Source: Planctomycetota bacterium
GTDB lineage: Bacteria; Planctomycetota; Planctomycetia; Pirellulales; Pirellulaceae
Length of the DNA stretch: 64,000 nucleotides
Direction of reading: 5' to 3'
Assembly (NCBI GenBank): GCA_963204915.1
Contig: CAUJHS010000048.1
Location: 99,969 to 163,968, forward strand
A model generated the notes under the pieces. That model was given only the letters and a program-made list of their open reading frames with translations. It was not told the DNA's origin and did no database searches. Positions 26,136 through 35,564 of this stretch are shown one piece after another. The translations under genes and the position numbers were made by a program. Each line of letters opens with the position of its first letter. The first letter of the stretch is position 1.

Positions 26136-27470
26136 GTGAAACAACGAGCAATTCTTTCCGCGTTTGTCCCGGTTTTCGTGGTGAGCGTCGCCCTCACCGG
26201 TCCCGCTCTCTCGGACGAATGGCCCCAGTGGCGAGGTCCTGCACGCGACGGCGTTTGGCGCGAGACCGGAGTCATCCAGCGGTTCCCCTCCGATACGCTG
26301 CAACACGTTTGGAGCGTTCCGGTCGGACCAGGATACAGCGGCCCCACCGTGGCGGACGGACGAGTTTACGTAACCGACCGTGTGGCGGAACCCGAGCCGT
26401 TGGAACGCGTTCATTGTTTTGACTGGAAAAACGGCGCCAAAATTTGGAGTTTTCAATATCCTTGCCCCTACGACGGAATCGGGTATAAGGCCGGGCCTCG
26501 CGCGGGAGTCACCCTTGACGAAGGTCGCGCCTATGCGTTGGGCGCCATGGGACATTTGCACTGCTTCGACGCGGGAAGCGGCGCCGTCTTGTGGAAGCGC
26601 GACCTCAATCGAGATTACCGAATTCAAGATGCTTCGTCGAATGAAGACCGCATGCCAATCTGGGGCATTGCCGGAGCGCCTTTGATCTATAAGAACCTCG
26701 TCATCCTACACCTAGGAGGCCGCGACGGAGCCTGTGTCGTCGCACTCGATAAGAAAAGCGGCGAGGATGTGTGGCGCGCGCTCGATGATCGGGCTCAGTA
26801 TTCCGCGCCCGTGCTCATCAACCAAGGCGGACGCACGGTGTGCGTAGTGTGGACGGGCGATAGCGTTGCGGGGTTAGACCCCGCCAACGGCAAAGTTTAT
26901 TGGCGTGTGCCGTTCACCCCGCGCAATATGCCGATTGGGATCTCGACGCCCGTCGTGGAGCAAGATCGCCTGTTCGTGACCTCCTTCTACGACGGATCGT
27001 TAATGCTGCGGCTTGCGCAAGACCAACCGTCGGTCGAAAAACTTTGGCAGCGCGCGGGACGCGATGAACGCAACACCGACGCACTCCATTCGATTATCAG
27101 CACGCCCATCATGCAGGGCGATTACATCTATGGGGTTGATAGTTACGGCGAACTGCGTTGCCTTGACGCGAAAACCGGCGAACGGATTTGGGAAGATCAG
27201 ACCGCCACGCCGCGCGAACGCTGGAGCAATATCCATTTTGTCCAACACGGCGACAACGTGTGGATGTTCAACGAACGTGGCGAATTGATCATCGGGCGGC
27301 TATCGCCCAAGGGCTTTGAAGAAATCGACCGCGCAAAATTGATTGCGCCCACCGTGGAACAACTGCGGCGAAGAGACGGCGTCACGTGGGCCCACCCCGC
27401 ATTCGCCTATCGGCACGTGTTCGCGAGGAACGACCGAGAACTGGTGTGCGCCAGTTTAGAGGCGAATTAG
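26136..27470 (+). CDS. exported PQQ-type beta-propeller protein
   Basis: 444 aa. It starts at GTG 26136 with AAGGAG 7 nt upstream. The signal peptide has core FVPVFVVSVALTG and cleavage after ALS. The mature start DEWPQWRGPARDGVW is the classic opening of planctomycete PQQ-like propellers. Blades carry W-x-x-x-x and G-D/A-x-L-x-A-L-D patterns: GAVLWKRDL, GEDVWRAL, GKVYWRVPF and GERIWEDQ. These proteins share the BamB/quinoprotein dehydrogenase fold, but most have no cofactor or enzyme activity, and I see no paired cysteines or dehydrogenase motif here. A periplasmic scaffolding or binding role is likely. The stop codon lies in a tandem 16-bp duplication. Confidence 0.88.
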   Translation: MKQRAILSAFVPVFVVSVALTGPALSDEWPQWRGPARDGVWRETGVIQRFPSDTLQHVWSVPVGPGYSGPTVADGRVYVTDRVAEPEPLERVHCFDWKNGAKIWSFQYPCPYDGIGYKAGPRAGVTLDEGRAYALGAMGHLHCFDAGSGAVLWKRDLNRDYRIQDASSNEDRMPIWGIAGAPLIYKNLVILHLGGRDGACVVALDKKSGEDVWRALDDRAQYSAPVLINQGGRTVCVVWTGDSVAGLDPANGKVYWRVPFTPRNMPIGISTPVVEQDRLFVTSFYDGSLMLRLAQDQPSVEKLWQRAGRDERNTDALHSIISTPIMQGDYIYGVDSYGELRCLDAKTGERIWEDQTATPRERWSNIHFVQHGDNVWMFNERGELIIGRLSPKGFEEIDRAKLIAPTVEQLRRRDGVTWAHPAFAYRHVFARNDRELVCASLEAN

Positions 27471-27487
27471 CTTAGAGGCGAATTAGC
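27456..27487 (+). repeat. tandem 16-bp duplication over a stop codon
   Basis: Two perfect head-to-tail copies of TTAGAGGCGAATTAGC, at 27456-27471 and 27472-27487. The first copy contains the last sense codons and TAG stop of the PQQ-type gene. The second lies directly downstream and keeps an identical stop in another phase. Confidence 0.95.
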
Positions 27488-27630
27488 CACGATTCGGACA
27501 GCCCACCAGAACCGCTTAGCGCCGCCCTGCAATCTAGGGAAACTCTAGACGGGCGACAAACCCATGCATTAAACTAAATGCTTCGAAACTGCCGGCTAGT
27601 CCCTTCCTAACATCTTCTCCAAAGGAGTGC

Positions 27631-28308
27631 ATGATGAAAGTTCATGGCCTATTGATCGCGGCCTCCGCGATTGTCGGATTATGCGTGTGTTCACTTACGG
27701 CTTCGGCCGCGGTCAATGGCGTTTACCTGGAAACACGCACGTGCCAAGTTTATACCGGTCCGTGCTTTGCGAACGGCGAAACCGGACTCGCCGGCAAAGA
27801 CGCGATCCTGGCGTGGGGCATTGAGAAAGGCGAGTTCGACGGCGTTGATCTCTCGGGTCTGAATGTCGTCATCGTTGTTCGTTCCTCCGAAACGCTGGGG
27901 TTTCAGAAAGCCGAAGACTCCAAAGAGGTGAAGTCGATTGTGCTGGTCGATGATCGCGCGACAAGCGCCCAGCGCGAGGCCTTGATTAACTTCGCACGGC
28001 GGCAGTCAGGCAAAATCGGCCAGAACGTGGTTCGCGTTGATGACGCGCCGATTCAGATGTCCTTGGAGCTGAGTGACTTGACCGCCAATTTGAAGGCGGG
28101 CAAGGAAGTCGCCGTGAGCACGCGCAAGGCCAAGCCGGGCGATTGCATTTGCTCAAACGAAGTGGCGTACTATCCGCCCTTGGCGGAGAAGTTGGACAAC
28201 TTCGTGCCGGGCGTCACCGTCGAGGGACGCTTTAACGGTCGCGGCTTAGGAAGCCGCTGGTCGACGCCGGGAGCCCGCAGCGCTTATATGGGACTCTTTA
28301 CCTATTGA
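27631..28308 (+). CDS. exported DUF1326 protein
   Basis: 225 aa. AAAGGAG ends 3 nt before ATG 27631 and 6 nt before a second ATG at 27634, so the latter may be the true start. The signal peptide has core LLIAASAIVGLCVCSLTA and cleaves after ASA. The mature protein opens VNGVYLETRTCQVYTGPCFANGE, the usual N-terminus of DUF1326, with GKDAILAWGIEKGEFDGVDLSGL following, and ends with a conserved GDCICSNEVAYYPPL segment and a terminal tyrosine. Four cysteines in these blocks could bind metal or form disulfides. The function of the family is unknown; relatives include small exported planctomycete proteins. An intrinsic terminator follows at 28419-28443. Confidence 0.85.
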   Translation: MMKVHGLLIAASAIVGLCVCSLTASAAVNGVYLETRTCQVYTGPCFANGETGLAGKDAILAWGIEKGEFDGVDLSGLNVVIVVRSSETLGFQKAEDSKEVKSIVLVDDRATSAQREALINFARRQSGKIGQNVVRVDDAPIQMSLELSDLTANLKAGKEVAVSTRKAKPGDCICSNEVAYYPPLAEKLDNFVPGVTVEGRFNGRGLGSRWSTPGARSAYMGLFTY

Positions 28309-28418
28309 GCCAAGTCCAGACGAACGGTAAGTCGCGAAAAACATAAAATCCGTCTCGGATATCCCTGCTCCACGCCATGATGGTGCAGGCGGCGTTCGTT
28401 TCTTTCTTAGTCCCTGCA

Positions 28419-28443
28419 CCCCCGATATGCGTCGGGGGTTTTT
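28419..28443 (+). terminator. intrinsic terminator after the DUF1326 gene
   Basis: Stem CCCCCGA (28419-28425) / TCGGGGG (28432-28438), six-nt loop TATGCG, then TTTTT. It sits 110 bp after the DUF1326 stop and just before the sialidase start, which argues against any sialidase start upstream of about 28445. Confidence 0.88.
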
Positions 28444-28468
28444 CTTGCGCAACGCATTTCTTATCGCC

Positions 28469-29659
28469 ATGAGTTTAACTTCGATGAAGCGCGTCATCTC
28501 TGTGTTTGCGTTGTTCTTCGCCGCGGGCGCGCTGGCCGATGAACCTTCGCTCGAAAAAACCGACCTCTTTCACGCGGGCCATGAAGGTTATGCGCTCTAC
28601 CGCATTCCTGGCATCGTCGCCACCGCCCGGGGATCGCTGCTGGCGTATTGCGAGGCCCGGCGTTCGGCGAGCGGCGATTGGGGAACGATTGACGTGATGC
28701 TTCGACGCAGCACCGACGGCGGAGCGACATGGTCGCCACAACGGAAGATTGTGGATGTTCAAGGTCCTGTTCAAAAGAACCCCGTCGCCCTGGCGCAAGG
28801 CTTGGCGAAATCGGATGAAGTGACGGTCAACAATCCCGTGGCCATCGCAGATCGAAACTCACAGGCGGTTCATTTCCTGTATTGCCTGGAGTACGCACGG
28901 TGCTTCTACATGCGTAGCGATGACGACGGGGTCACGTTTTCAGAACCCGTCGAGATAACCCCCACCTTCGAACAGTTCCGGAAAGATTACGACTGGAAAG
29001 TGCTGGCCACTGGCCCCGGACACGGGATCCAACTTGAGAACGGACGTTTGCTTGTGCCAGTTTGGCTTTCCACGGGGACAGGCGGCCACGCCCATCGGCC
29101 AAGTTGCGTGTCGGTCATCTACAGCGACGACAGCGGCAAAACATGGCATCGGGGCGACATCGTCGTGGCCCATCCCCATCCGGTGAATCCAAGCGAGACG
29201 GTGGCGGTGCAACTAGCTGATGGCCGCGTCATGCTAAATATCCGCCATGAGTCGGAGCCGCGACTGCGGGGGGGTTCGCTCAGTCCCGATGGAGCCACGC
29301 GATGGAGCGAAGTACGTTTTGACGCTCAATTGCCCGAACCCGTTTGTATGGGATCGATGGTTCGTTTGTCGAGACGTCCGAATGATGAGAAAGATCGGAT
29401 TCTGTTCGTGAACCCTCATAATCCCAAGAACCGCGACCGCATCAATGTAACGGTCAAGTTAAGTGAAGACGAAGGCCAAACCTGGGCCGTCTCGCGGTCG
29501 CTTGAGCCGGGCGTCAGCGGCTACTCCGATCTAGCCGTTGGGCCCGACAAGTCGATCTACTGTTTTTACGAACGTGGCATTGTCGACAAGAGCCACTATC
29601 GTCCCAAGTCCTTATGTGTTGCGAAGTTCAATTTGACGTGGCTTGAGGCACGAGAGTAG
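28469..29659 (+). CDS. exo-alpha-sialidase (BNR repeat), exported
   Basis: 396 aa from ATG 28469; ATG 28484 is equally possible. A start at 28427 would overlap the upstream terminator and is rejected. The signal peptide (VISVFALFFAAGALA) is followed by the sialidase Arg motif YALYRIPG. Four Asp boxes (S-x-D-x-G-x-T-W/F) are visible: STDGGATW, SDDDGVTF, SDDSGKTW and SEDEGQTW. CFYERG near residue 367 supplies the expected nucleophilic Tyr with Glu. The six-bladed propeller cleaves terminal sialic acids or related nonulosonates from glycans. The signal peptide places it outside the cytoplasm, in keeping with glycan scavenging by planctomycetes. No transporter or catabolic gene for sialate is next to it. 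Confidence 0.9.
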   Translation: MSLTSMKRVISVFALFFAAGALADEPSLEKTDLFHAGHEGYALYRIPGIVATARGSLLAYCEARRSASGDWGTIDVMLRRSTDGGATWSPQRKIVDVQGPVQKNPVALAQGLAKSDEVTVNNPVAIADRNSQAVHFLYCLEYARCFYMRSDDDGVTFSEPVEITPTFEQFRKDYDWKVLATGPGHGIQLENGRLLVPVWLSTGTGGHAHRPSCVSVIYSDDSGKTWHRGDIVVAHPHPVNPSETVAVQLADGRVMLNIRHESEPRLRGGSLSPDGATRWSEVRFDAQLPEPVCMGSMVRLSRRPNDEKDRILFVNPHNPKNRDRINVTVKLSEDEGQTWAVSRSLEPGVSGYSDLAVGPDKSIYCFYERGIVDKSHYRPKSLCVAKFNLTWLEARE

Positions 29660-29841
29660 CGAGATCCCGCGTTCAGGTCATCAGCAACCGGTATCTACGA
29701 GAGCGGTTGTTTTTTCAACACCATCAAAGTGTCGCGAAACCCGCAATCACGCCGCAGTTTCGTGCGCCGCGCGCACTTTTCGGCCCGTTGCGAGGGCGGG
29801 GGGTGGGCCGATATAATCCCCAAAGTAAGAAAATGCTTTGA

Positions 29842-30894
<1,053 letters not shown>

Positions 30895-31022
30895 TCGCCC
30901 CTGTCTGTCGTCGAACCGGTCGGTTGCTAAAGTACAGCCCCGATTGACGTTCGCCACCGGTCACGGAGAAGTAACCCGCGCGACCAGTTGGGCTGCGTCA
31001 ACAGATTGACTAAACTCCTACC

Positions 31023-31086
31023 AAGCCTCGAAGTGTCGACAGATGACGTGTTTGCGTCACTTGTATCTGTCCTACCTTCGAGGCTT
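31023..31086 (+). promoter_or_regulatory. nested palindrome between gap and the M3 peptidase
   Basis: Outer perfect 11-bp arms AAGCCTCGAAG (31023-31033) and CTTCGAGGCTT (31076-31086), middle perfect 7-bp arms GACAGAT (31038-31044) and ATCTGTC (31065-31071), and an inner stem TGACG (31044-31048) / CGTCA (31055-31059) with loop TGTTTG. No T-tract follows on either strand, so it is not a standard intrinsic terminator. It lies 128 bp after gap and 68 bp before the peptidase start, in a position suited to a 5' leader element or protein-binding site. Confidence 0.6.
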
Positions 31087-31153
31087 GTAGCGTTTCCACA
31101 TTTCCGCCAAGGTCCTTCCGCATACGTTTCCCATTACCGCGCTGCCGCCGCAC

Positions 31154-32839
31154 ATGAATTCACTGCAGTTTTGTGATATTGAGGCTCCGGCTCCTCAGTA
31201 TGAAGACGTTGCTGCCGAATATCAGGAAATCAACCGCAAGTGGGACGAGGCGGCCGATCCTGCTGCGCGCGTGGCGGTAATTCAGCAATGGGACGTGCTG
31301 CGCCGTCGGCTGCAAACCTGGCAATCACTCGTACAACTCAAGTTCAATCAAGACACGCGCAACGAGGATTACAAGAAGGCGCGCGACTATGCCGATGAGC
31401 TGCGTCCCAAGCTGCTGGAGCTTGACGTCGCATGGAAGCGGAAACTCGTCGCGAGCCCGCATCGTCGCGAGCTCGTTCGACGTTTTGGACCTCAAGTGTT
31501 CGCCTTATGGGAGGCGGACGTTATGACCTATGATCCCGCGATCGAACAAGAAATGGTGCGCGAGGCGAAGCTTGAGGCCGAGTATGTCGAGTTGCTCGCC
31601 TCGGCCAAATTGATGTTCCGAGGAGAACAGTACAACCTTTCCGAGATTGTCAAGTTTCGAGAAGACCCAGATCGGCAAACCCGGCACGACGCCGAACAAG
31701 TGCGGTGGAGTTGGTTTGCAAAACATCGCACAGAACTTGATCGAATTTACGATGAACTCGTAAAACTTCGAACCCACATGGCGGTGAAGTTAGGCTTCGA
31801 TAACTACGTGGGCCTTGGTTACAAGCGCATGTGCCGCGTGGACTACGGACAAGGCGACGTCGAAGTTTTTCGCCGAGCGGTGCGCGAGCACGTTGTGCCG
31901 CTCGCGGTCGAGTTGCGACAGCGTCAGGCCAAGGACCTGAACCTTGACGAACTGATGTTCTGGGATTCCTCGCTGCATGACGCGCGCGGCAACCCGGCTC
32001 CCCAAGGCGACCATGACTGGATGTTAAACCAAGCTCAAGCCATGTTCGACGAGCTCGGTTCGGGCCTAGGCGAGTTCTTTCGCATGATGAATGAGTCTGG
32101 CCTTTTGGATTTGAAGAACCGCGAAGGGAAAGCAGGCGGCGGGTTCTGCACCGGCTTCCCGACGTATGGCGTTCCGTTCGTCTTTGCGAACTTCAACGGG
32201 ACCAAAGGCGACGTTGAAGTCTTTACCCACGAAATGGGGCACGCCTTTCAGTGCTACCAGAGCCGCAACCTGCCGCTGACTGACTATTTGTGGCCAACTT
32301 ACGAGTCGTGCGAAATTCACTCAATGGGTTTGGAGTTTCTCACGTGGCCGCATATGGAGAAGTTCTTCGGCGCGGATGCCGAACGGTTCCGCCGCACGCA
32401 TTTGATTCAGTCGATCCTGTTCCTTCCTTATGGCGTGGCGGTCGACCACTTTCAGCACCTGGTGTATGCCGCTCCGGAGGCGACGCCCGAAGATCGGCAT
32501 CGTTTTTGGCAGGAGATGGAGCGCGCCTATTTGCCGTGGCTACGTTACGGAGATATGCCCCACGTGAGCGAGGGCGGCTTTTGGCAGTTCCAACGGCATA
32601 TTTACTTGCACCCGTTCTATTACATCGACTACACGCTCGCGTTGACCTGCGCCCTCCAGTTCTGGCTTCGCGCCAAGCGCGACTTCAACGAGGCGATGAA
32701 CGCCTACGTCGCGTTGTGCGGGCGCGGCGGTGAAGCCCCTTTCCAGGAATTGGCCGCGTCGGCCGGATTAACCAGTCCGTTTGTCGAGGGGTGTCTTAAA
32801 GAAGTCGTATCTCACGCGCGGCAAGCCTTAAACGTATAG
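31154..32839 (+). CDS. pepF: M3 family oligoendopeptidase
   Basis: 561 aa, ATG 31154. No signal peptide, so cytoplasmic. The zinc site is HEMGHAF with His358, Glu359 and His362, and the third ligand lies in the downstream conserved block YESCEIHSMGLEFL. Further M3 landmarks are the helical N-terminal half, GYKRMCRVDYG near 215-225, and HIYLHPFYYIDYTLA near 485-500. Enzymes of the PepF/oligopeptidase F branch cut short peptides of about 6-20 residues, as part of protein turnover or signal-peptide clearance. Length (about 560-600) is normal. A nested palindrome occupies the leader. The following membrane-protein gene begins 34 bp downstream and may be cotranscribed. Confidence 0.92.
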   Translation: MNSLQFCDIEAPAPQYEDVAAEYQEINRKWDEAADPAARVAVIQQWDVLRRRLQTWQSLVQLKFNQDTRNEDYKKARDYADELRPKLLELDVAWKRKLVASPHRRELVRRFGPQVFALWEADVMTYDPAIEQEMVREAKLEAEYVELLASAKLMFRGEQYNLSEIVKFREDPDRQTRHDAEQVRWSWFAKHRTELDRIYDELVKLRTHMAVKLGFDNYVGLGYKRMCRVDYGQGDVEVFRRAVREHVVPLAVELRQRQAKDLNLDELMFWDSSLHDARGNPAPQGDHDWMLNQAQAMFDELGSGLGEFFRMMNESGLLDLKNREGKAGGGFCTGFPTYGVPFVFANFNGTKGDVEVFTHEMGHAFQCYQSRNLPLTDYLWPTYESCEIHSMGLEFLTWPHMEKFFGADAERFRRTHLIQSILFLPYGVAVDHFQHLVYAAPEATPEDRHRFWQEMERAYLPWLRYGDMPHVSEGGFWQFQRHIYLHPFYYIDYTLALTCALQFWLRAKRDFNEAMNAYVALCGRGGEAPFQELAASAGLTSPFVEGCLKEVVSHARQALNV

Positions 32840-32873
32840 TCGTTGGACGCAGAACTTGCTCGCTTTGCAAACC

Positions 32874-33500
32874 ATGTCCAATCCCTTGATTCGATGGCTG
32901 GATGCGTGGTTGTCGCCCCTGGGCCTGTTGGGCATTATCATCGTGGCGGTTGCGTCGGCGCTCGTCATCGGCCGGTTGACCCTTGGGCCATTGCAAAAAG
33001 CAGCGCGCCGGAGGGGACAACCAACCCAGTTTTATTTGACCGATTTCGTTTGGTTATTAGTGCAACTTCAAGCGGCTTTAGGTTTGGTGTCGGCATTTGT
33101 CGCGAGAAATCCGACTTGGGCTTTTTATACCATACTCGGCTTCCTCGGTGCCGCGCTGACGGTGATGTGGTGGGCGGCGGTCCGCTCAATGTCGCAAGCC
33201 GGTGTCCAAGGGATGGTTCGCCGCGCCGTACTGATCTTGGTGCTGCTTCCCGGGGTTGAAGCGGCAATGGTCGCAACCATGATCTTTTGGGGCGTAAGCC
33301 TGGCCGTGGGGTATAACGAACTGCGTCGCGCGTTGACCCGCGAAGATATTGCGATCTGGCCGCTTGTGGTCTCTGGCGGATTGCTGCTCGTCTCGGCGTT
33401 GTTCGCCGGTGTTCTCATCACGTGGCTTCTCCGCCGAATCACCCTTTGGCTACTCGCAGAATCGACAGGGCCGCAAGATCTGGTCGAACCAAGCGCTTGA
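32874..33500 (+). CDS. integral membrane protein, unknown function
   Basis: 208 aa from ATG 32874, with a TTG 18 bp upstream as alternative. Membrane segments lie near residues 14-36, 55-72, 82-100, 115-140 and 165-190, each hydrophobic and joined by short loops; a basic cluster QKAARRRGQ follows the first. No conserved motif or family is recognised. It starts 34 bp after the M3 peptidase gene, so is probably in the same transcript, and converges with cdsA at its 3' end, leaving 16 bp between stops. Confidence 0.7.
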   Translation: MSNPLIRWLDAWLSPLGLLGIIIVAVASALVIGRLTLGPLQKAARRRGQPTQFYLTDFVWLLVQLQAALGLVSAFVARNPTWAFYTILGFLGAALTVMWWAAVRSMSQAGVQGMVRRAVLILVLLPGVEAAMVATMIFWGVSLAVGYNELRRALTREDIAIWPLVVSGGLLLVSALFAGVLITWLLRRITLWLLAESTGPQDLVEPSA

Positions 33501-33516
33501 AGCGGTGAAGCGAGGA

Positions 33517-34620
33517 TTAAAGCCTTGCGTGCGACATCAACTCGCTGACCAAGGATTGATCGGTGTAGAAGAACCGCGTGAGGTGATAAAACACCGGTGC
33601 CGCGAAACACAGGGAATCAATCCGATCTAATACACCAGCGTGACCTTGGACCAGGGTGCCGTAATCCTGAACGCCGCGATCGCGTTTAATGGCCGACATG
33701 GTCATTCCGCCCGCGTAGCCAAACAGCGCCGTCACGCCGGAAATGATGAACGCCGAGCCGAAATTAAACGGCGTAACCCACCACAAGGCGCCCCCCACGA
33801 GCGCCGTGCAAAGGACGCCTCCGAGTAGGCCCTCCCAAGTCCTTCCCGCATGAATGTCTTGGGCAATAGGACGTTTGCCCAACAGACGATCCCACAGGAA
33901 TTGCATCACGTCGCCCAACTGAACAATCAACACAAAGTAGAACAAGACGCCGGCGTTGCTGCCGCTCCAGCGCTCCCGGTTGGGGCCATAAAGCAGGTTT
34001 AAATCCAACATGGCTGGCGCGTAGGAAAGGGTATACACGCAAATCAAGAGGCCCAAGTGGATTTTCGCCGTACGTTCTAAGAAGCGGCGGTGATCTCCCG
34101 CAAAGGCGCTGCGCGCGGGAATGAACAACGAACCGTAAACCGGAATTAAAATGCTGTAAAAGCGATAGAAGTCCGGCCCTGTGGTCCAACACACATCGAG
34201 CCCCACCAGTAAATACTGCATGGGAGTAAAGATAAGGAAAACCCAGAATAGCGCTCGATGATCGCCGAATCGCGTGGGCGTAACCGTAATGTATTCTCGA
34301 AGCGCCCAGAATGAGACGCCGAAAAACAATACCACCATCGCGGCTCGCCCCGCCATGTCGCTCAACAGTCCCACAAGCATGGCCATACCCAAGATGGCGC
34401 ACATGAGCAACCACGCGCGGATACGTCCATTAAACGCCCGCACAACGGCCGGGTTGACAAATGCATCGGGTTGTCGGCGCAAAATCTCGCCTCCCAGCGC
34501 CGCCAACGCCAGGATGGCAAGGACTGCGAACAACAAAATCGCCGTTGGAGCGTCAAGCCAGGGCGGAGTCTTCGCCAAGAGGGGCGACGTCGCAAACCCG
34601 ATCGAAACCTGTTGCATCAT
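33517..34620 (-). CDS. cdsA: phosphatidate cytidylyltransferase
   Basis: 367 aa with about nine membrane helices. The C-terminal signature of the family is clear: SAIKRDRGVQDYGTLVQGHAGVLDRIDSL, with the conserved K-R, the D of QDYG in place of the usual KD, and the terminal GHAGxxDRxDS. The enzyme makes CDP-diacylglycerol from phosphatidate and CTP in the inner membrane, feeding all phospholipid head-group pathways. It lies 19 bp downstream of plsC, whose product makes phosphatidate, so the two form a substrate-to-product pair. Longer than E. coli CdsA (285 aa), mainly by N-terminal membrane helices. Confidence 0.92.
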   Translation of the reverse strand: MMQQVSIGFATSPLLAKTPPWLDAPTAILLFAVLAILALAALGGEILRRQPDAFVNPAVVRAFNGRIRAWLLMCAILGMAMLVGLLSDMAGRAAMVVLFFGVSFWALREYITVTPTRFGDHRALFWVFLIFTPMQYLLVGLDVCWTTGPDFYRFYSILIPVYGSLFIPARSAFAGDHRRFLERTAKIHLGLLICVYTLSYAPAMLDLNLLYGPNRERWSGSNAGVLFYFVLIVQLGDVMQFLWDRLLGKRPIAQDIHAGRTWEGLLGGVLCTALVGGALWWVTPFNFGSAFIISGVTALFGYAGGMTMSAIKRDRGVQDYGTLVQGHAGVLDRIDSLCFAAPVFYHLTRFFYTDQSLVSELMSHARL

Positions 34621-34639
34621 AGCTAGGGCCTGTCGCCGA

Positions 34640-35299
34640 TCAGAGTTCCTTCAACCGCAGCACCGCCTCGCGGGCGCGTCGCAAAAAATCTTCTTTGGAC
34701 TCCCCCGCTTCGAGCCACATGGGCGCGCCGAAGGTAATGCAACTTAACAACGGTACGGGCAGCACTTCGCCGCGCGGCAGAATTCGATTCATGTTGTCAA
34801 GGTACACGGGGACCATTTCCAACTCAGGACGCTTCTTGTTCAAATAGTAAATCCCGCTTTTAAACTCGCCGATCTGGCCATCGTCGTTCCGTCCCCCTTC
34901 GGGAAATACAATCACCGAATGGGTATCGCCAATCTCCGAGAGAATCCGTTGAATGGGGCTATTGTGAACTTTGATGTCCTTTCGGTCGATCAACAATGCA
35001 TTGAACGATTGAGCAATGTGACGCCGTAATGGTCCACGATCCCAATAATCTTTCGCCGCGACAGGGCGCGTCAGGCTGCGCACGTCGGGAGGGAGCGAGG
35101 CCCACAAGACGAGCGCATCTAAATGACTGGTATGGTTGGCGAAATACACCCGCTGACACGTATCCGGTTGACAATCCACCCAGCGCACGGTGGCGCCGCT
35201 GATCAATTTGGCCAGGCCGACCAACAGCGGGACAGTCAGGTTCATCGAAGTGGTAGCCACCAGGAACATTTCCACCGGAGCCACACTCCCCGGCGACAT
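34640..35299 (-). CDS. plsC: 1-acylglycerol-3-phosphate acyltransferase
   Basis: 219 aa from the ATG at 35297-35299; ATG 35267-35269 is an alternative. The acyltransferase motif I, NHTSHLD (H-x4-D), lies near residues 56-62; motif III is VFPEGGRNDDG near 128-138, a variant of FPEGTRS; motif IV is VPVYLDN. A hydrophobic N-terminal stretch may anchor it in the membrane. It transfers an acyl group to the sn-2 position of lysophosphatidate. First gene of a two-gene unit with cdsA. Confidence 0.9.
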   Translation of the reverse strand: MSPGSVAPVEMFLVATTSMNLTVPLLVGLAKLISGATVRWVDCQPDTCQRVYFANHTSHLDALVLWASLPPDVRSLTRPVAAKDYWDRGPLRRHIAQSFNALLIDRKDIKVHNSPIQRILSEIGDTHSVIVFPEGGRNDDGQIGEFKSGIYYLNKKRPELEMVPVYLDNMNRILPRGEVLPVPLLSCITFGAPMWLEAGESKEDFLRRAREAVLRLKEL

Positions 35300-35564
35300 C
35301 GTATCGTAGCAAGACAGCGTTCAGCGCGACACCCCACCCGATGCGCCCTGGGAGCAAGGGTTGCCTGCCGTTGACGATCCGCACTGCGTCGGCGAAACTT
35401 GACAACAAGGCATGGTGCGCCTGGCCGCCAGGGTTTCGCCCGCGTTTTTGCGGCACCCATGCCGAAATCGCGTCAGGCGGCACAAAAATTCCAGCGACGC
35501 AGCATAACCGAAACAACAATTTCCTCAATTCGCCGCCTTTGGCGCATGACGGAGACGAATTGGC

